Notes under the pieces: generated by a model
Told to the model about the DNA's origin: nothing
The model's database searches: none
What the model saw: the letters and a program-made list of their open reading frames with translations, nothing else
Translations under genes and position numbers: made by a program
From: a virus
Direction: 5' to 3' (one strand)
Virus record (IMG/VR): IMGVR_UViG_3300032116_000152
Span: 1 to 64,000 of that record
Length of the DNA stretch: 64,000 nt
Shown: piece after piece, positions 35,179 to 44,606 of the stretch
Layout of the letters: every line of letters begins with the position of its first letter
Numbering within the stretch: the first letter of the stretch is position 1

Positions 35179-35793
35179 TTATTGTTCCTGTGTTTCGTAG
35201 TATTGTCTGATTTCTTCTTCACTCATTCCAGACTCAACCATTTCTAAATGCTTTTGCAGCTTGGTAATTTCTTCCATCAAATCTTTTTTGACCGTATTGA
35301 TATCCATATCCCACTTTTCAATCATCAATATTTTTTCATTGTCTGCGTGAATAAATTCTGGTTGTGAGAGATTATCGTGATAGCTTTGTAATTCTTGTAT
35401 CTTGTCTCGTATTATCGCCATATGATTTTGACGACCTTTTTCAATTATTACGTCATGCCATTTACCAGACTTTTTTAATTCCATTTCTTCTTTTAACATA
35501 CATTCGTGGCAATGCCCTGCTTTTTTGTATGCTTTAAGATGAATACCGTTTAGTGGAGTATTACATTTTGGACACCACCACGGAGTTTTAAATCCATCAA
35601 GTTTTGTAACGGTTTGAACAAGACCATTCTTCTTTGTCCATTTTTTACCATCATGATCTTCCCACACTTCACCTTCTTGTCGCTCTACTTGTTGCGGACG
35701 CCATCCAAATACAAGTTTTTGTTCTTGTTTGTTCATTACTTCACCAATTCTTTTTCTTACATCTGCTACTGCTTTTTCATCCATGCGTGCCAT
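35179..35793 (-). CDS. Zinc-ribbon protein of unknown function
   Basis: A 204-residue protein with a clear four-cysteine ribbon, WWCPKCNTPLNG ... AGHCHECMLKEE (C-x2-C ... C-x2-C), in its centre. It is flanked by a basic N-terminal half with KWTKKNGLVQTVTKLDG and a long charged helix ending in SEEEIRQYYETQEQ. The layout suggests nucleic-acid or protein binding. It lies between the ligase-like fusion gene and the membrane coiled-coil gene with tiny gaps. I do not recognise a named family. Confidence 0.6.
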   Translation of the reverse strand: MARMDEKAVADVRKRIGEVMNKQEQKLVFGWRPQQVERQEGEVWEDHDGKKWTKKNGLVQTVTKLDGFKTPWWCPKCNTPLNGIHLKAYKKAGHCHECMLKEEMELKKSGKWHDVIIEKGRQNHMAIIRDKIQELQSYHDNLSQPEFIHADNEKILMIEKWDMDINTVKKDLMEEITKLQKHLEMVESGMSEEEIRQYYETQEQ

Positions 35794-35802
35794 AGTAACC
35801 TC

Positions 35803-38616
35803 TTATGATTTAGCGAATTTGTCTGCTCGGTCCTTTGTACCAAAATATCTTACTTGATTCTTTTTATTCTTGCCACCAAAGTTTCCAGTTTCAGTTTCCC
35901 ACGATTCACCAGGTTTGTAAAATGATGGATCTTTTGGTTCTGGTTTTACTGCTTTTTTTCTCACACCTTTTTGTGGTTCTCCCGCTTTCTTTTTTACTCG
36001 TGGTTTTGCAGCTTTTTTACCACCATGCTGTTGTGTAAGTGCCAATGCTTTTTCTGAGTCCGTAGTAGTTTTAACAATCTTTTTAAATATGTCTGGGTCG
36101 AACTTACCATATATCATTGTGAATATTTCTTCTTTTGCTTCGTCAGTAATATTTGGATTACCTAACAATGCTCTAACTTGAGTTCCACTAATGTTTTTGC
36201 CTTGAAGTTGTAGTTGCATTTCTGGTGCAACTATGAAATATCCTTTATCTTTAAATCCTTGTGTCGCTGTTTCACCATCATACGGTGTAAAGTATTTACC
36301 ACCCGTTAATCGTTCTGAGTCTTTTTCACTGACTGCAGTTACCACAACTGTATTGTCTGGCATATTACCGGTGATTTCAACTGGTGCGTATGGATTTTTT
36401 ACTTGTACCACCATATCTTCCGGAATATCAAACATTCTTGTGATAATGTCTTTCTTTTCAACAAACCCAAATGGTGATTTGGTTGGGTCGGTCTTATCAC
36501 TGGTTGCGATATAAACATTTTCTTTACCAAACTTTTCGACCAAAGCACGATAGATACTGTAATGTCCTGCGTGGAATGGTTGAAAACGACCAGGAAAAAT
36601 AGCAATGGTTCGTTTTTCACCAGTTGGTGTAGTTGTTGTTTGTGTGGTTACTTGTGGTTCTTCTGCTGGTTTCTTTTCTGGTTCATCAACAACTTTAGCT
36701 TTACCTCGTTGAAACTTCATCATACCAAGGATTTGATTGACTGGTGCAAATGCTCCAGTAAATTTATATGGTTTACCATTATAGATAAAGACCAACCCTT
36801 CGCTTGGAACCACACGTTCAATACCAAGGTCATCTAACCGTTCTATTTGTTGCTGTAACATTGCCAATTGATTTTCATCACCAGCGTCTTTAATCTTTTC
36901 TATAGCATCTCTAACTTCTTGTTTTAATTGTGCTGCCATCTCTGGATTATTAGCTCCAAGAGTATTAGTGACGCGTAGTAACGTATCTGCACCAATACGT
37001 AAAAAAATACGTTCTATTGGACGAGTAGCAGCCTTTTGTTTATCTTTAAGTTCGTTTACTTCAAATTGTCTAAATGCCTTTTTCTTTTCAGGATCTTCAA
37101 TATCTTTGACCCCAAACTTCTTTTCACCCATTGCCCAACGACGAATAAGACCTTCACGTTCTTGTGGAGTCCAATCGATACCCATATTATCAATTTCTCT
37201 ATTCCACCATGCCACCTTGTAATCTTCTAATGTAGAATTATCATCAAGGTCATATTCTTCTTGAATACGTGCAATTTCTGCACCGTATTGTTGTAATCGT
37301 TCTTTATTGCGTACTGTGTCGGCATCATTAAATGTAATAGGTTGTGGACCTGATATGCCAAATGTGCGTTGTTTTTGTGCACTAACTGCTTGAAGTTGTT
37401 GGTCCAAAATTTTTGCATCATCTACATTACGACCAATCTCTTCCCCTGCATCATCATATTCAATAGTTCCATGAAATACCAACACTGGTTTACCGTATGG
37501 AATAACATTTTTTGTATCTGGGAATATAATTTCTACATTCATAAACTTACGACCATCACCGAACATCGCGTCTCGTTGTTCTTGTGGTAATGCGTCTACT
37601 GCTGCTTGTAAGTCATCTGCTGAGTTTCCAAATGCTTTTTCTATATCACCACGACCAGCAAACATTTGTCGTAAGTCTGCTGCTGGTAATGCGTTCTGTC
37701 CACGATTTTTGACTTGACCTTTATTACGAGCAAATACCACACGACCATCACGTACACTAAAGGTGATGTTCTGTCCGTCAAGTTTTTCGGTGACTGGACC
37801 TTCTGCATCTAATCCACCGACCAAACCACGTTTTGCCATTTCTTTTAAATCTTTAAACGTCAAACTATCATCTTCGTATGGATGCGCTAAATGTCCTGCT
37901 GCTCCACCCTCTGATAACAATATCCACGGACCATTTGGTACATTACCTTCTAATAACTCGGAGAGATATACGTACTCAATATTTTCGTTTTTCTTATCTC
38001 GTCCATGATCTTTACGTACCAAGCGAGCACCACCATTATGTGGTCCGTTTGGATGATGTACGTCATGGTTCTTCATCTTTGTTTTGCCGTATTTCTTTAC
38101 TGCTTTTTTACGGTCGCGGTTACGGGCAACGCGGTCATCCTGAGTCTTTTTAAGGTACTGACGAACTTTTTCGGGGTGACGCTTGTTGTACCTACGCATC
38201 CGTTCCGTACTTGATAGTGCTTCTTTTTGTAAGAATTCATCATCTTGCTCCGGACCAAGTGAATAAGGAAATGCAAATGCGTTATCTACATTTTGTGGCT
38301 TAATTTCATCCACACCACCAGTATCACCAGCTCCAGCATCACCACTATCGGTTGGTTCCGTTGGTGGTGTTGTTGGTTCTTCTTTTGGTTGTTCACCAGT
38401 TTTAATTACACGAGGATATAATGGATAGAAAAATCCATATCGTTTAATCTTTTCTTTTGCCTTCTTACGCTTCTTTTTTGCTTCTTCCAATGTATCAGTC
38501 GTTGTAATAGCTAATTCTTCCACAAGTTGTGGTGCAAGTGTCTCTACCAAGAAATTGTGTTGCTCAACATAATCGTCAAGTGCTACTATTTGTTCAAATA
38601 ATTTGTTTATGTTCAT
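35803..38616 (-). CDS. Ligase-like domain fused to HIGH-type nucleotidylyltransferase
   Basis: A 937-residue protein. The N-terminal ~210 residues are charged and include an NHDVHHPNGPHNGG stretch that vaguely recalls HNH elements. Residues ~230-640 carry motifs like those of covalent nucleotidyltransferases (DNA/RNA ligases): motif I EKLDG (K278, D280, G281), a strand NVEIIFP near 360, motif IV EGLVF (E606-G607) and a motif-V-like YKF (K618). A family of unknown function may cover this region. Residues ~668-830 are a HIGH-superfamily nucleotidylyltransferase: PGRFQPFHAGH (H682, H685) and ISGTQVR (809-815), as in NMN or pantetheine-phosphate adenylyltransferases. The C-terminus is basic. It overlaps its upstream neighbour by ATGA. 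Substrates unknown; NAD/RNA repair is a guess. Confidence 0.68.
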   Translation of the reverse strand: MNINKLFEQIVALDDYVEQHNFLVETLAPQLVEELAITTTDTLEEAKKKRKKAKEKIKRYGFFYPLYPRVIKTGEQPKEEPTTPPTEPTDSGDAGAGDTGGVDEIKPQNVDNAFAFPYSLGPEQDDEFLQKEALSSTERMRRYNKRHPEKVRQYLKKTQDDRVARNRDRKKAVKKYGKTKMKNHDVHHPNGPHNGGARLVRKDHGRDKKNENIEYVYLSELLEGNVPNGPWILLSEGGAAGHLAHPYEDDSLTFKDLKEMAKRGLVGGLDAEGPVTEKLDGQNITFSVRDGRVVFARNKGQVKNRGQNALPAADLRQMFAGRGDIEKAFGNSADDLQAAVDALPQEQRDAMFGDGRKFMNVEIIFPDTKNVIPYGKPVLVFHGTIEYDDAGEEIGRNVDDAKILDQQLQAVSAQKQRTFGISGPQPITFNDADTVRNKERLQQYGAEIARIQEEYDLDDNSTLEDYKVAWWNREIDNMGIDWTPQEREGLIRRWAMGEKKFGVKDIEDPEKKKAFRQFEVNELKDKQKAATRPIERIFLRIGADTLLRVTNTLGANNPEMAAQLKQEVRDAIEKIKDAGDENQLAMLQQQIERLDDLGIERVVPSEGLVFIYNGKPYKFTGAFAPVNQILGMMKFQRGKAKVVDEPEKKPAEEPQVTTQTTTTPTGEKRTIAIFPGRFQPFHAGHYSIYRALVEKFGKENVYIATSDKTDPTKSPFGFVEKKDIITRMFDIPEDMVVQVKNPYAPVEITGNMPDNTVVVTAVSEKDSERLTGGKYFTPYDGETATQGFKDKGYFIVAPEMQLQLQGKNISGTQVRALLGNPNITDEAKEEIFTMIYGKFDPDIFKKIVKTTTDSEKALALTQQHGGKKAAKPRVKKKAGEPQKGVRKKAVKPEPKDPSFYKPGESWETETGNFGGKNKKNQVRYFGTKDRADKFAKS

Positions 38617-40430
38617 CGTCTTGAACCTGTAAAGATAGTTGGAACTGACTGAATATTTAAATCTAATGCATTATTGTTAATATCAAACAAATCTGTTTTA
38701 AATATCAAACTTGACGTATTTGCCGCATCGTTTGGAATCGTAACGATAACTTCGTCGGGGCTAAATGCATACTCTTCCGCAACCTTTAATGAAATATTTG
38801 CAAATTGCCAGAACCCATTATTTACTACAAATCGTAATCCAGCACTACCACTACGTGGAACTGTAAAATTAAACTGTTTATTTGGGAAATATCCTGCTTT
38901 GCCCGTAGTGGTGATTGAACCTATTTTTTGACCAAATAGATTATTACCAGCGATAGCGGAACCAGTTATATATACGTCTGTATTATAGGCACTTGCTGTG
39001 TATGCGAATGCTCCAGATGTAGTATATACATAACTATCAAATTTTAGTGTATACTCAGATGTTGGAAATAAAGCAAATTCTTCTCGTGTTCCTATAAAGT
39101 AGCTACTTGTAGCAGTGACCGCATATCCTGCATCCAAGATATTACTATCATCAAGACTTAAACTAATATGCGTAGATGCATTTAACGTATCATCACCATA
39201 TGAGGTATCAGGTATACCAGACCCCGTAACATTATGTGCATACCAACTTGCAGTTAATATCGCATGAGTGTTAAATATACCAATTGGTTGTTCTCTATCA
39301 TCTTGGTCTGTAGAACTGGTTATTAATAGTTCACCTACTGTAGTTGGTGTATCTGCTATGAAACCGAAATCTGTTTGTGCACCTGCTTGCTTACCCGACG
39401 CCTTAATTCTAAAGATTTCACCACTAACTGTATCTAGATTTATGATACGAAGTTTCGCAAACGATAATATACTACTGGTTATCAATGTAGAACTTTCACT
39501 TATAAAACTGTAGTTAAGTGAGGATGTGATTGATTTTGCAGTTCTAATATACGTGGTAGATGACGCTGTATATAATGTTTCACCTATTTCGTATTGTCCA
39601 TTTCTTACTGGTGTAAAATTAAGTATATTATTATCTGTCGAGCTAGTAATATTTACATCGGTAAATGACCGTGATGCATTTAAATGAGAAAGTGGTAAAT
39701 CTACGGATGCTGTGTGGTTTGAAAGTATCTGTATTGATTCAGTTGTTGCTGGTATTGTCCCCGTATATTTACGTTCTTGTAAACTAAAACTTCCTGTTAT
39801 TTTTGGTGTTAAATGAAATCCTTTGAACGCACTACCACTATTAAGAGTTACTATATAACCACGTTGTTTATTTAATACATTTTTTGGTGTTAATGTAATT
39901 TGACCTATAGGATTATTGATACGAGATTGACTGAGTAATGAACCTGTCAATAGTAATTCACTTGTAATAATTTCAGGTTGTCTTTTAATTCGTATTGGTG
40001 TGTTGTTTCTTGCTTTTGGTTCTACAATGAGTTTCTTTTGCCAACGTAAATTAACACGACCTTGCCAAATATCAGGTATAGATTGTCCGTTTGCTAAACG
40101 TCTAGCAGTTCCTAATATCGTGAGAATAGCTGGTCCTCGTGGTGTGTTTTCGTATATTTCAACTACCACCACACGTGACCCTGCTTCAGAAAAATTACGT
40201 ATAGCTTCTACATAAATACTGTTTCCATCAACGTCTAATATTTCAATTTGAATGGTGGTGTTTGGTTCCAGTAATCCTGTTCCAGTAACAAGAAAAGCGT
40301 TCTTACCACCAGTGAAATAACTATCTAATTTTTTTATATTAAAATACACAGATTCCTGACTTGAATCTTCAATCAAGACAGGTACCTGGTTTAAAAATTG
40401 CTTTCCTAATGCTTTTCTAGTTCGTGCCAT
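38613..40430 (-). CDS. Large beta-rich structural protein
   Basis: A 605-residue protein, Ser/Thr/Asn/Ile-rich, dominated by beta-strand patterns with FTGGKNAFLVTGTGLLEPNTTIQIEILDVDG near the N-terminus, an Ig-like look. The middle has many TASST, SITSSLNYSF type strands, and it ends SVPTIFTGSRR. No enzyme motif. A promoter-like box is 26 bases upstream. Together with its composition this suggests a virion structural or adhesin-type protein. Family not recognised. Confidence 0.55.
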   Translation of the reverse strand: MARTRKALGKQFLNQVPVLIEDSSQESVYFNIKKLDSYFTGGKNAFLVTGTGLLEPNTTIQIEILDVDGNSIYVEAIRNFSEAGSRVVVVEIYENTPRGPAILTILGTARRLANGQSIPDIWQGRVNLRWQKKLIVEPKARNNTPIRIKRQPEIITSELLLTGSLLSQSRINNPIGQITLTPKNVLNKQRGYIVTLNSGSAFKGFHLTPKITGSFSLQERKYTGTIPATTESIQILSNHTASVDLPLSHLNASRSFTDVNITSSTDNNILNFTPVRNGQYEIGETLYTASSTTYIRTAKSITSSLNYSFISESSTLITSSILSFAKLRIINLDTVSGEIFRIKASGKQAGAQTDFGFIADTPTTVGELLITSSTDQDDREQPIGIFNTHAILTASWYAHNVTGSGIPDTSYGDDTLNASTHISLSLDDSNILDAGYAVTATSSYFIGTREEFALFPTSEYTLKFDSYVYTTSGAFAYTASAYNTDVYITGSAIAGNNLFGQKIGSITTTGKAGYFPNKQFNFTVPRSGSAGLRFVVNNGFWQFANISLKVAEEYAFSPDEVIVTIPNDAANTSSLIFKTDLFDINNNALDLNIQSVPTIFTGSRR

Positions 40431-40456
40431 AGTTTCTCACCGTAATAACTACTCAA

Positions 40457-40464
40457 TATAAATA
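40457..40464 (-). promoter_or_regulatory. Late-promoter-like box CTATTTATA
   Basis: The sense strand reads GATAACTATTTATATTGAG, 26 bases before the 605-residue structural gene. This separates it from the gp47-gp46 gene, whose stop lies just upstream. Inferred. Confidence 0.55.
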
Positions 40465-40468
40465 GTTA

Positions 40469-43400
40469 TCACGACTGAATATAGGAGAATCCGTCCTCTC
40501 TTTTTATCTCAATTAAGTTGTCTACCATATCTCTGACCACATCCAAATGACTGATGACGATAAGGAAATCAAATTGAGCCTTTAAGATACCGAATAGGGT
40601 ATGCATCGAAGTCATATTCTCGGCGTCTAATGTCCCCAATCCTTCATCAATAATCAAGAAGTTGGACTTTGGAAGGTTCGAAGCGTTCATCAAGGCTACA
40701 CGGATTGCCAGACTACTAATGAAGCGTTCCATCCCAGATGAGTTTTCCAGCGGCCATACGCGGTCATAATCGTAGTTTAACTTACCGACGATGTTCTTTC
40801 CATCCACTTCGAGTGAGATAGTGAAGTCCACAATCTGACTTAAAATATTATTTATTTCAGCTTCGATGTTCGGGATTGCCTTACTCATCAAGTCATATGG
40901 AATACCATCACGACCCACCGCTTCCATATAATACTTGTACGCCTCGTAGGTTGCTTCTAACTCCTCAGCTTCCTTAATCTGGTTCATAATGTCTGTCTTG
41001 GTGGCTTCTAATACTTTAATCTCACCATGCAAGTCACGGACAACCTTTTCCATGTGGTCGGCCTTCTTTTTAGATGTAGTGATGTCGTATTGGATATGGT
41101 CAATACGTTCATCTATCTCAATATTATATTCTATATTTTCTTTGTTTGACCGATGGAGTTCAATGTCCTTTTCCACTTGCTCACGCTTGCGGTCACACTT
41201 TTCGATGTTGGTCAATATCTTTTGGATGTCAAGTTCAATCCCACTTGCCTTTTTCTGGAGTTGTTGGACTTCACTCTGTATCTTCTCGTAGTATGCACAG
41301 AGATTAACCTTTTCGACCAGTGGTTCCATCTGCTGTTTGATTTCTTCGATAGCAGCTGTTTGCTTGATTCGCACCTCTTCCAACTCCAACAACTCTTGTG
41401 CTACTTGTTGTTTATCAGAAATGATTGTTTTATTGTTGTCAACACAAACATCACAATCTGGATTGTATTTGTAACTATCAAGTTTGATTTGGAACTTTAC
41501 CTTTTCCCCAATCTTCGAGGTGGTTAACTTCAAGGCATTACTACCCTTATTAAAGAGGTCAGATAATCTATTATATTCTTCAACAGAGTTCCGAAGTTCT
41601 GGAATATTTGCATCTACTACTTCCTTTGTTTTCTCTGCGATTGTATCGTGAATATATTGTAATCGTCCTTCTGCTTCACCCTTATCTTCTTCGTAGGATG
41701 CCGCAAGGTCAACCACCTTATCCTTCGTAGATAAGAGGGTATCAATATCCAACTCAATATTCGGAACAGGTCGTTTTTGTTCCTGTAATCCCTTTAACTT
41801 CTCGTAGAGGGTTTCCTGTTCCTGTTTAATGTTAGAGAACAACCCTTCTACCCGTTCGTGTTCCTCACGGGTGGCATCCAACTTACTCTGGGTATCGGAT
41901 AATGTCTGAGAGAAATCGACCTTCTTAAACTTACGGAGTGCCCCAGAGATTTCCTTCATCTCGTCGTTGGCGGTGTCACATAACTTGTCAAAGATACTTA
42001 ATCCCATAAACTGGATAAGTAGGTCTTTACGTTCAGAGTGGGACTTGTCAATGAATAACGCATTACTATTCTGACTACTGAGTGCCGTTAGGACGAAATC
42101 TTCATAGGTGCCGACATAGTTACGGATATTGGCATTGGTATCACGGCGGTCCTCACCATTTAACGACTCGTGGGTTCCATCCTCGTTTTCCCGCCAGAAT
42201 GAGACATCAACCTTGACATCACCCGTCTTTTTACGGGTACCTGTTCTACGGATATAGAAGATTTCATTGTTGATTTCAAACTTTAACTGGCAGGTAAAGG
42301 TATCCTTACGATTATTCATTATATGGTCACCACGGAACGCACGTGGAGTCTTATCGTAAAGGGTAAAGATGAGGGCATCCATTGCGGAACTCTTACCCGA
42401 TGCGTTATTGGCAAAGATACCATATATACCCTTCATCTTGCCAAAGTTGATGATATTGTCCTCACCATACGAGAACATATTCGAGAACTTCAGTTGAAGA
42501 GGGCGCCAGTTCACATTACGGGAATGGTCATCGTGATTGATTTGAGCATTAAGGTTCTTGTTGACATCCAAGATTTTGTCCATTAACGGCTTGTCAATCG
42601 TATCGTCATATTGTCGTTCTAACCAATCTTGGATAAGTTGGTTCTGGTTGTTGATGTTCTGGACATCTACAATCTCAATCCCACTCTTCATCTTTTCTTG
42701 ATTGGTATTGTCGTATCTGGACTTGTTGATACTTAACTCAATAATGTTGTATTGCTTTCGTAATACCGCCGTCAACTTCTTGACCGCAGAAGTATCAAGG
42801 TTCCCCGTGAATATGCGCATACGAACATTCTTCGGGACATCATTCAATACAGGTACCTTTCCACCCTTCACCTCTATTGTGTAGTAGCCATAGTTGTTTG
42901 GAAGTGGACGGAACTCGAACGAACAACTATTCACATCCCACATGCACCATCCGTGATTATCGACACTTTCCCCGTGGTTCTGTTGGATAAGTGACGATGC
43001 GTATACGACGATAGGTTTCTTGCTTTCTGTGTCTCGTTCTTGCAATACTTGATGTCTATGAATGTCTCCAAGTAAGACCATATCGAACCCGTTGAATGCC
43101 GAGACTTCGACATGTCGGTTCGTAATGGTATATCGTGCATCCGTAGTTGCGCCGTGAACAGGTCCGTGATAGAGAGCCACCTTACGACGAGAATGACAAT
43201 CCTTGTGGGACGGCCACTTCTCCTTGTCATCAAGAATGGAGTATACGGCAAAGTCGGTGTCTGCAATCGTGTAAACATCAGAGTGCTTAAAGTAATGCAG
43301 GTCTTTGTGATTGATACTATCGACGATAGGGGTCAAACTATCCAATCGGTTCATATTGGATAAGTTGAGGTCGTGATTACCTGCGATAATAATGGTCGGT

Positions 43401-43648
43401 GCCATGTCAGCTAACGTCTTTAAGAACTGCGTAGCCATCACCACCATCTCAGGACTCATATCCGTCTTAGCATGCACGATGTCACCAGCAACAACAATAA
43501 CCGAGTCGGTCAAATCTTCTTGACGCAACTGGTTATAGAGGGTCTGGAAACATTCGTTGTATTCGTCGTGTCGCTTAAATAATCGAATATGAATATCTGC
43601 GAGGTGGACTATTTTCTTTAGTTTATTAAATGGGACACTTATATTCAT
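40469..43648 (-). CDS. 47-46: Fused gp47-gp46 (Mre11-Rad50/SbcD-SbcC-type) recombination nuclease
   Basis: A 1059-residue single chain joining two proteins that are separate genes in T4 (gp47, 339; gp46, 560). Residues ~1-345 are the calcineurin-type phosphoesterase: HLADIH (D18, H20), AGDIVH (D56), GNHD (90-93), HGPVHG (H161), GDIHRH (D195, H197, H199). Residues ~380-1059 are the SMC-like ATPase: Walker A ANNASGKSS (K419, S420), long coiled coils (about 575-930), a zinc-hook C732-D-V-C735, a degenerate signature NSSGMERF, and Walker B LIIDEG (D1001, E1002). The T4 complex makes 3' tails for recombination-dependent replication. It overlaps the primase gene by ATGA. Confidence 0.94.
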   Translation of the reverse strand: MNISVPFNKLKKIVHLADIHIRLFKRHDEYNECFQTLYNQLRQEDLTDSVIVVAGDIVHAKTDMSPEMVVMATQFLKTLADMAPTIIIAGNHDLNLSNMNRLDSLTPIVDSINHKDLHYFKHSDVYTIADTDFAVYSILDDKEKWPSHKDCHSRRKVALYHGPVHGATTDARYTITNRHVEVSAFNGFDMVLLGDIHRHQVLQERDTESKKPIVVYASSLIQQNHGESVDNHGWCMWDVNSCSFEFRPLPNNYGYYTIEVKGGKVPVLNDVPKNVRMRIFTGNLDTSAVKKLTAVLRKQYNIIELSINKSRYDNTNQEKMKSGIEIVDVQNINNQNQLIQDWLERQYDDTIDKPLMDKILDVNKNLNAQINHDDHSRNVNWRPLQLKFSNMFSYGEDNIINFGKMKGIYGIFANNASGKSSAMDALIFTLYDKTPRAFRGDHIMNNRKDTFTCQLKFEINNEIFYIRRTGTRKKTGDVKVDVSFWRENEDGTHESLNGEDRRDTNANIRNYVGTYEDFVLTALSSQNSNALFIDKSHSERKDLLIQFMGLSIFDKLCDTANDEMKEISGALRKFKKVDFSQTLSDTQSKLDATREEHERVEGLFSNIKQEQETLYEKLKGLQEQKRPVPNIELDIDTLLSTKDKVVDLAASYEEDKGEAEGRLQYIHDTIAEKTKEVVDANIPELRNSVEEYNRLSDLFNKGSNALKLTTSKIGEKVKFQIKLDSYKYNPDCDVCVDNNKTIISDKQQVAQELLELEEVRIKQTAAIEEIKQQMEPLVEKVNLCAYYEKIQSEVQQLQKKASGIELDIQKILTNIEKCDRKREQVEKDIELHRSNKENIEYNIEIDERIDHIQYDITTSKKKADHMEKVVRDLHGEIKVLEATKTDIMNQIKEAEELEATYEAYKYYMEAVGRDGIPYDLMSKAIPNIEAEINNILSQIVDFTISLEVDGKNIVGKLNYDYDRVWPLENSSGMERFISSLAIRVALMNASNLPKSNFLIIDEGLGTLDAENMTSMHTLFGILKAQFDFLIVISHLDVVRDMVDNLIEIKREDGFSYIQS

Positions 43649-44559
43649 GCGTTTGATAACCTATTTTGTATAAAGTCCTTAAAGGTAGTTGCCTTCGAGT
43701 CATTGATAAACTCCCAGGTCTTTTGGAACCCAAGGTCAGCGGCGTCACCACCACTCACCGACACCTGTGATACTTGTATTCCGTATGCCGACAACTTGCG
43801 TTCCAGCTGTATTGCTTCCGTCTTTGCATCATCATCAAGAAGAATATATACTCTCTTGACACGATTTTCAAGTAGTTTGACTTCCAACTTCTTCGGTATA
43901 AACTTCCCCAACATCGGGATTGCATTACGACGAACCGCCAGTGCATCAAACACTCCTTCCACCAACACAACAGGTTCGTTCCAGTTGATTTGTTCCTCGA
44001 ATACTACCACATTCTTCGAGACTGGTGGGTTCTTATATTTCATACCCGAGTCGTGATATGCGCGGGCAATAAAGTAGTTGAGTTTCCCATATACATCATA
44101 GGACGGGACAATGATACGACCACCATAGGTGCCTGTTTCACAATATCCCATACGATACCTGATGATGTCATACCCCGTAATACCACGCTTTTTTAAATAA
44201 TTGATTGCGTGCTTGTATTCAAAAGTATTGATTGGTTTCCAAAGAGGTTTGAACTCATACGGAAGGTGAAGCTCTACGACTTCATCTGGGTCAGTATCTA
44301 CATAACTCTTAACATCATCTTCGTTGAGACACTTCTTTAACTCTTTGATTTGTGCTGGTGAGACATCCAACTTCTTGAACAATCCAATCAAATGCCGACC
44401 ACGTGCTCCACAGACCCAACACTTCCATTTGTTCTTAACAACATTCACCGCAAACTTCTTATTGTGATGATGGCAGAATGGACAGGAGAAGTAGTGCTCC
44501 CCCTTGCCCATTTGCTTGTAATCACCGAGTATTTGCGATAACAGAGATATTAGGTTCAT
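43645..44559 (-). CDS. 61: DNA primase (gp61/DnaG-like)
   Basis: A 304-residue primase with an N-terminal zinc ribbon (C26-P-F-C29 and C47-W-V-C50 with histidines at 30-32), a middle region with YLKKRGITGYDIIRYRMGY, and a TOPRIM domain with LVEGVFDAL (E201, D205) and LLDDDAK (D242-D244) for metal binding. Shape and length (T4 gp61: 342) fit T4 primase; a DnaB-type helicase gene is not in the window. It synthesises RNA primers for lagging-strand replication. It is translationally coupled to the gp47-gp46 fusion. Confidence 0.88.
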   Translation of the reverse strand: MNLISLLSQILGDYKQMGKGEHYFSCPFCHHHNKKFAVNVVKNKWKCWVCGARGRHLIGLFKKLDVSPAQIKELKKCLNEDDVKSYVDTDPDEVVELHLPYEFKPLWKPINTFEYKHAINYLKKRGITGYDIIRYRMGYCETGTYGGRIIVPSYDVYGKLNYFIARAYHDSGMKYKNPPVSKNVVVFEEQINWNEPVVLVEGVFDALAVRRNAIPMLGKFIPKKLEVKLLENRVKRVYILLDDDAKTEAIQLERKLSAYGIQVSQVSVSGGDAADLGFQKTWEFINDSKATTFKDFIQNRLSNA

Positions 44560-44588
44560 ACGATGAAAACTAACATCTCTTTATCAAA

Positions 44589-44605
44589 AAATCAAGTGTT
44601 GATTT
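44589..44605 (-). terminator. Possible weak terminator after the nuclease gene
   Basis: The sense strand AAATCAA-CAC-TTGATTT forms a 7-bp AT-rich stem followed by further T bases (TTGATTTTTTG), directly after the nuclease stop at 44607. Low GC makes it a weak terminator or processing site. Confidence 0.35.
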
Positions 44606-44606
44606 A

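Noticed and set aside
37981-38153. A functional HNH endonuclease in the N-terminal part of the 937-residue protein
   Set aside because: NHDVHHPNGPHNGG resembles part of an HNH site, but the following conserved Asn/His and zinc-binding Cys pairs are not evident, so I only mention the likeness.
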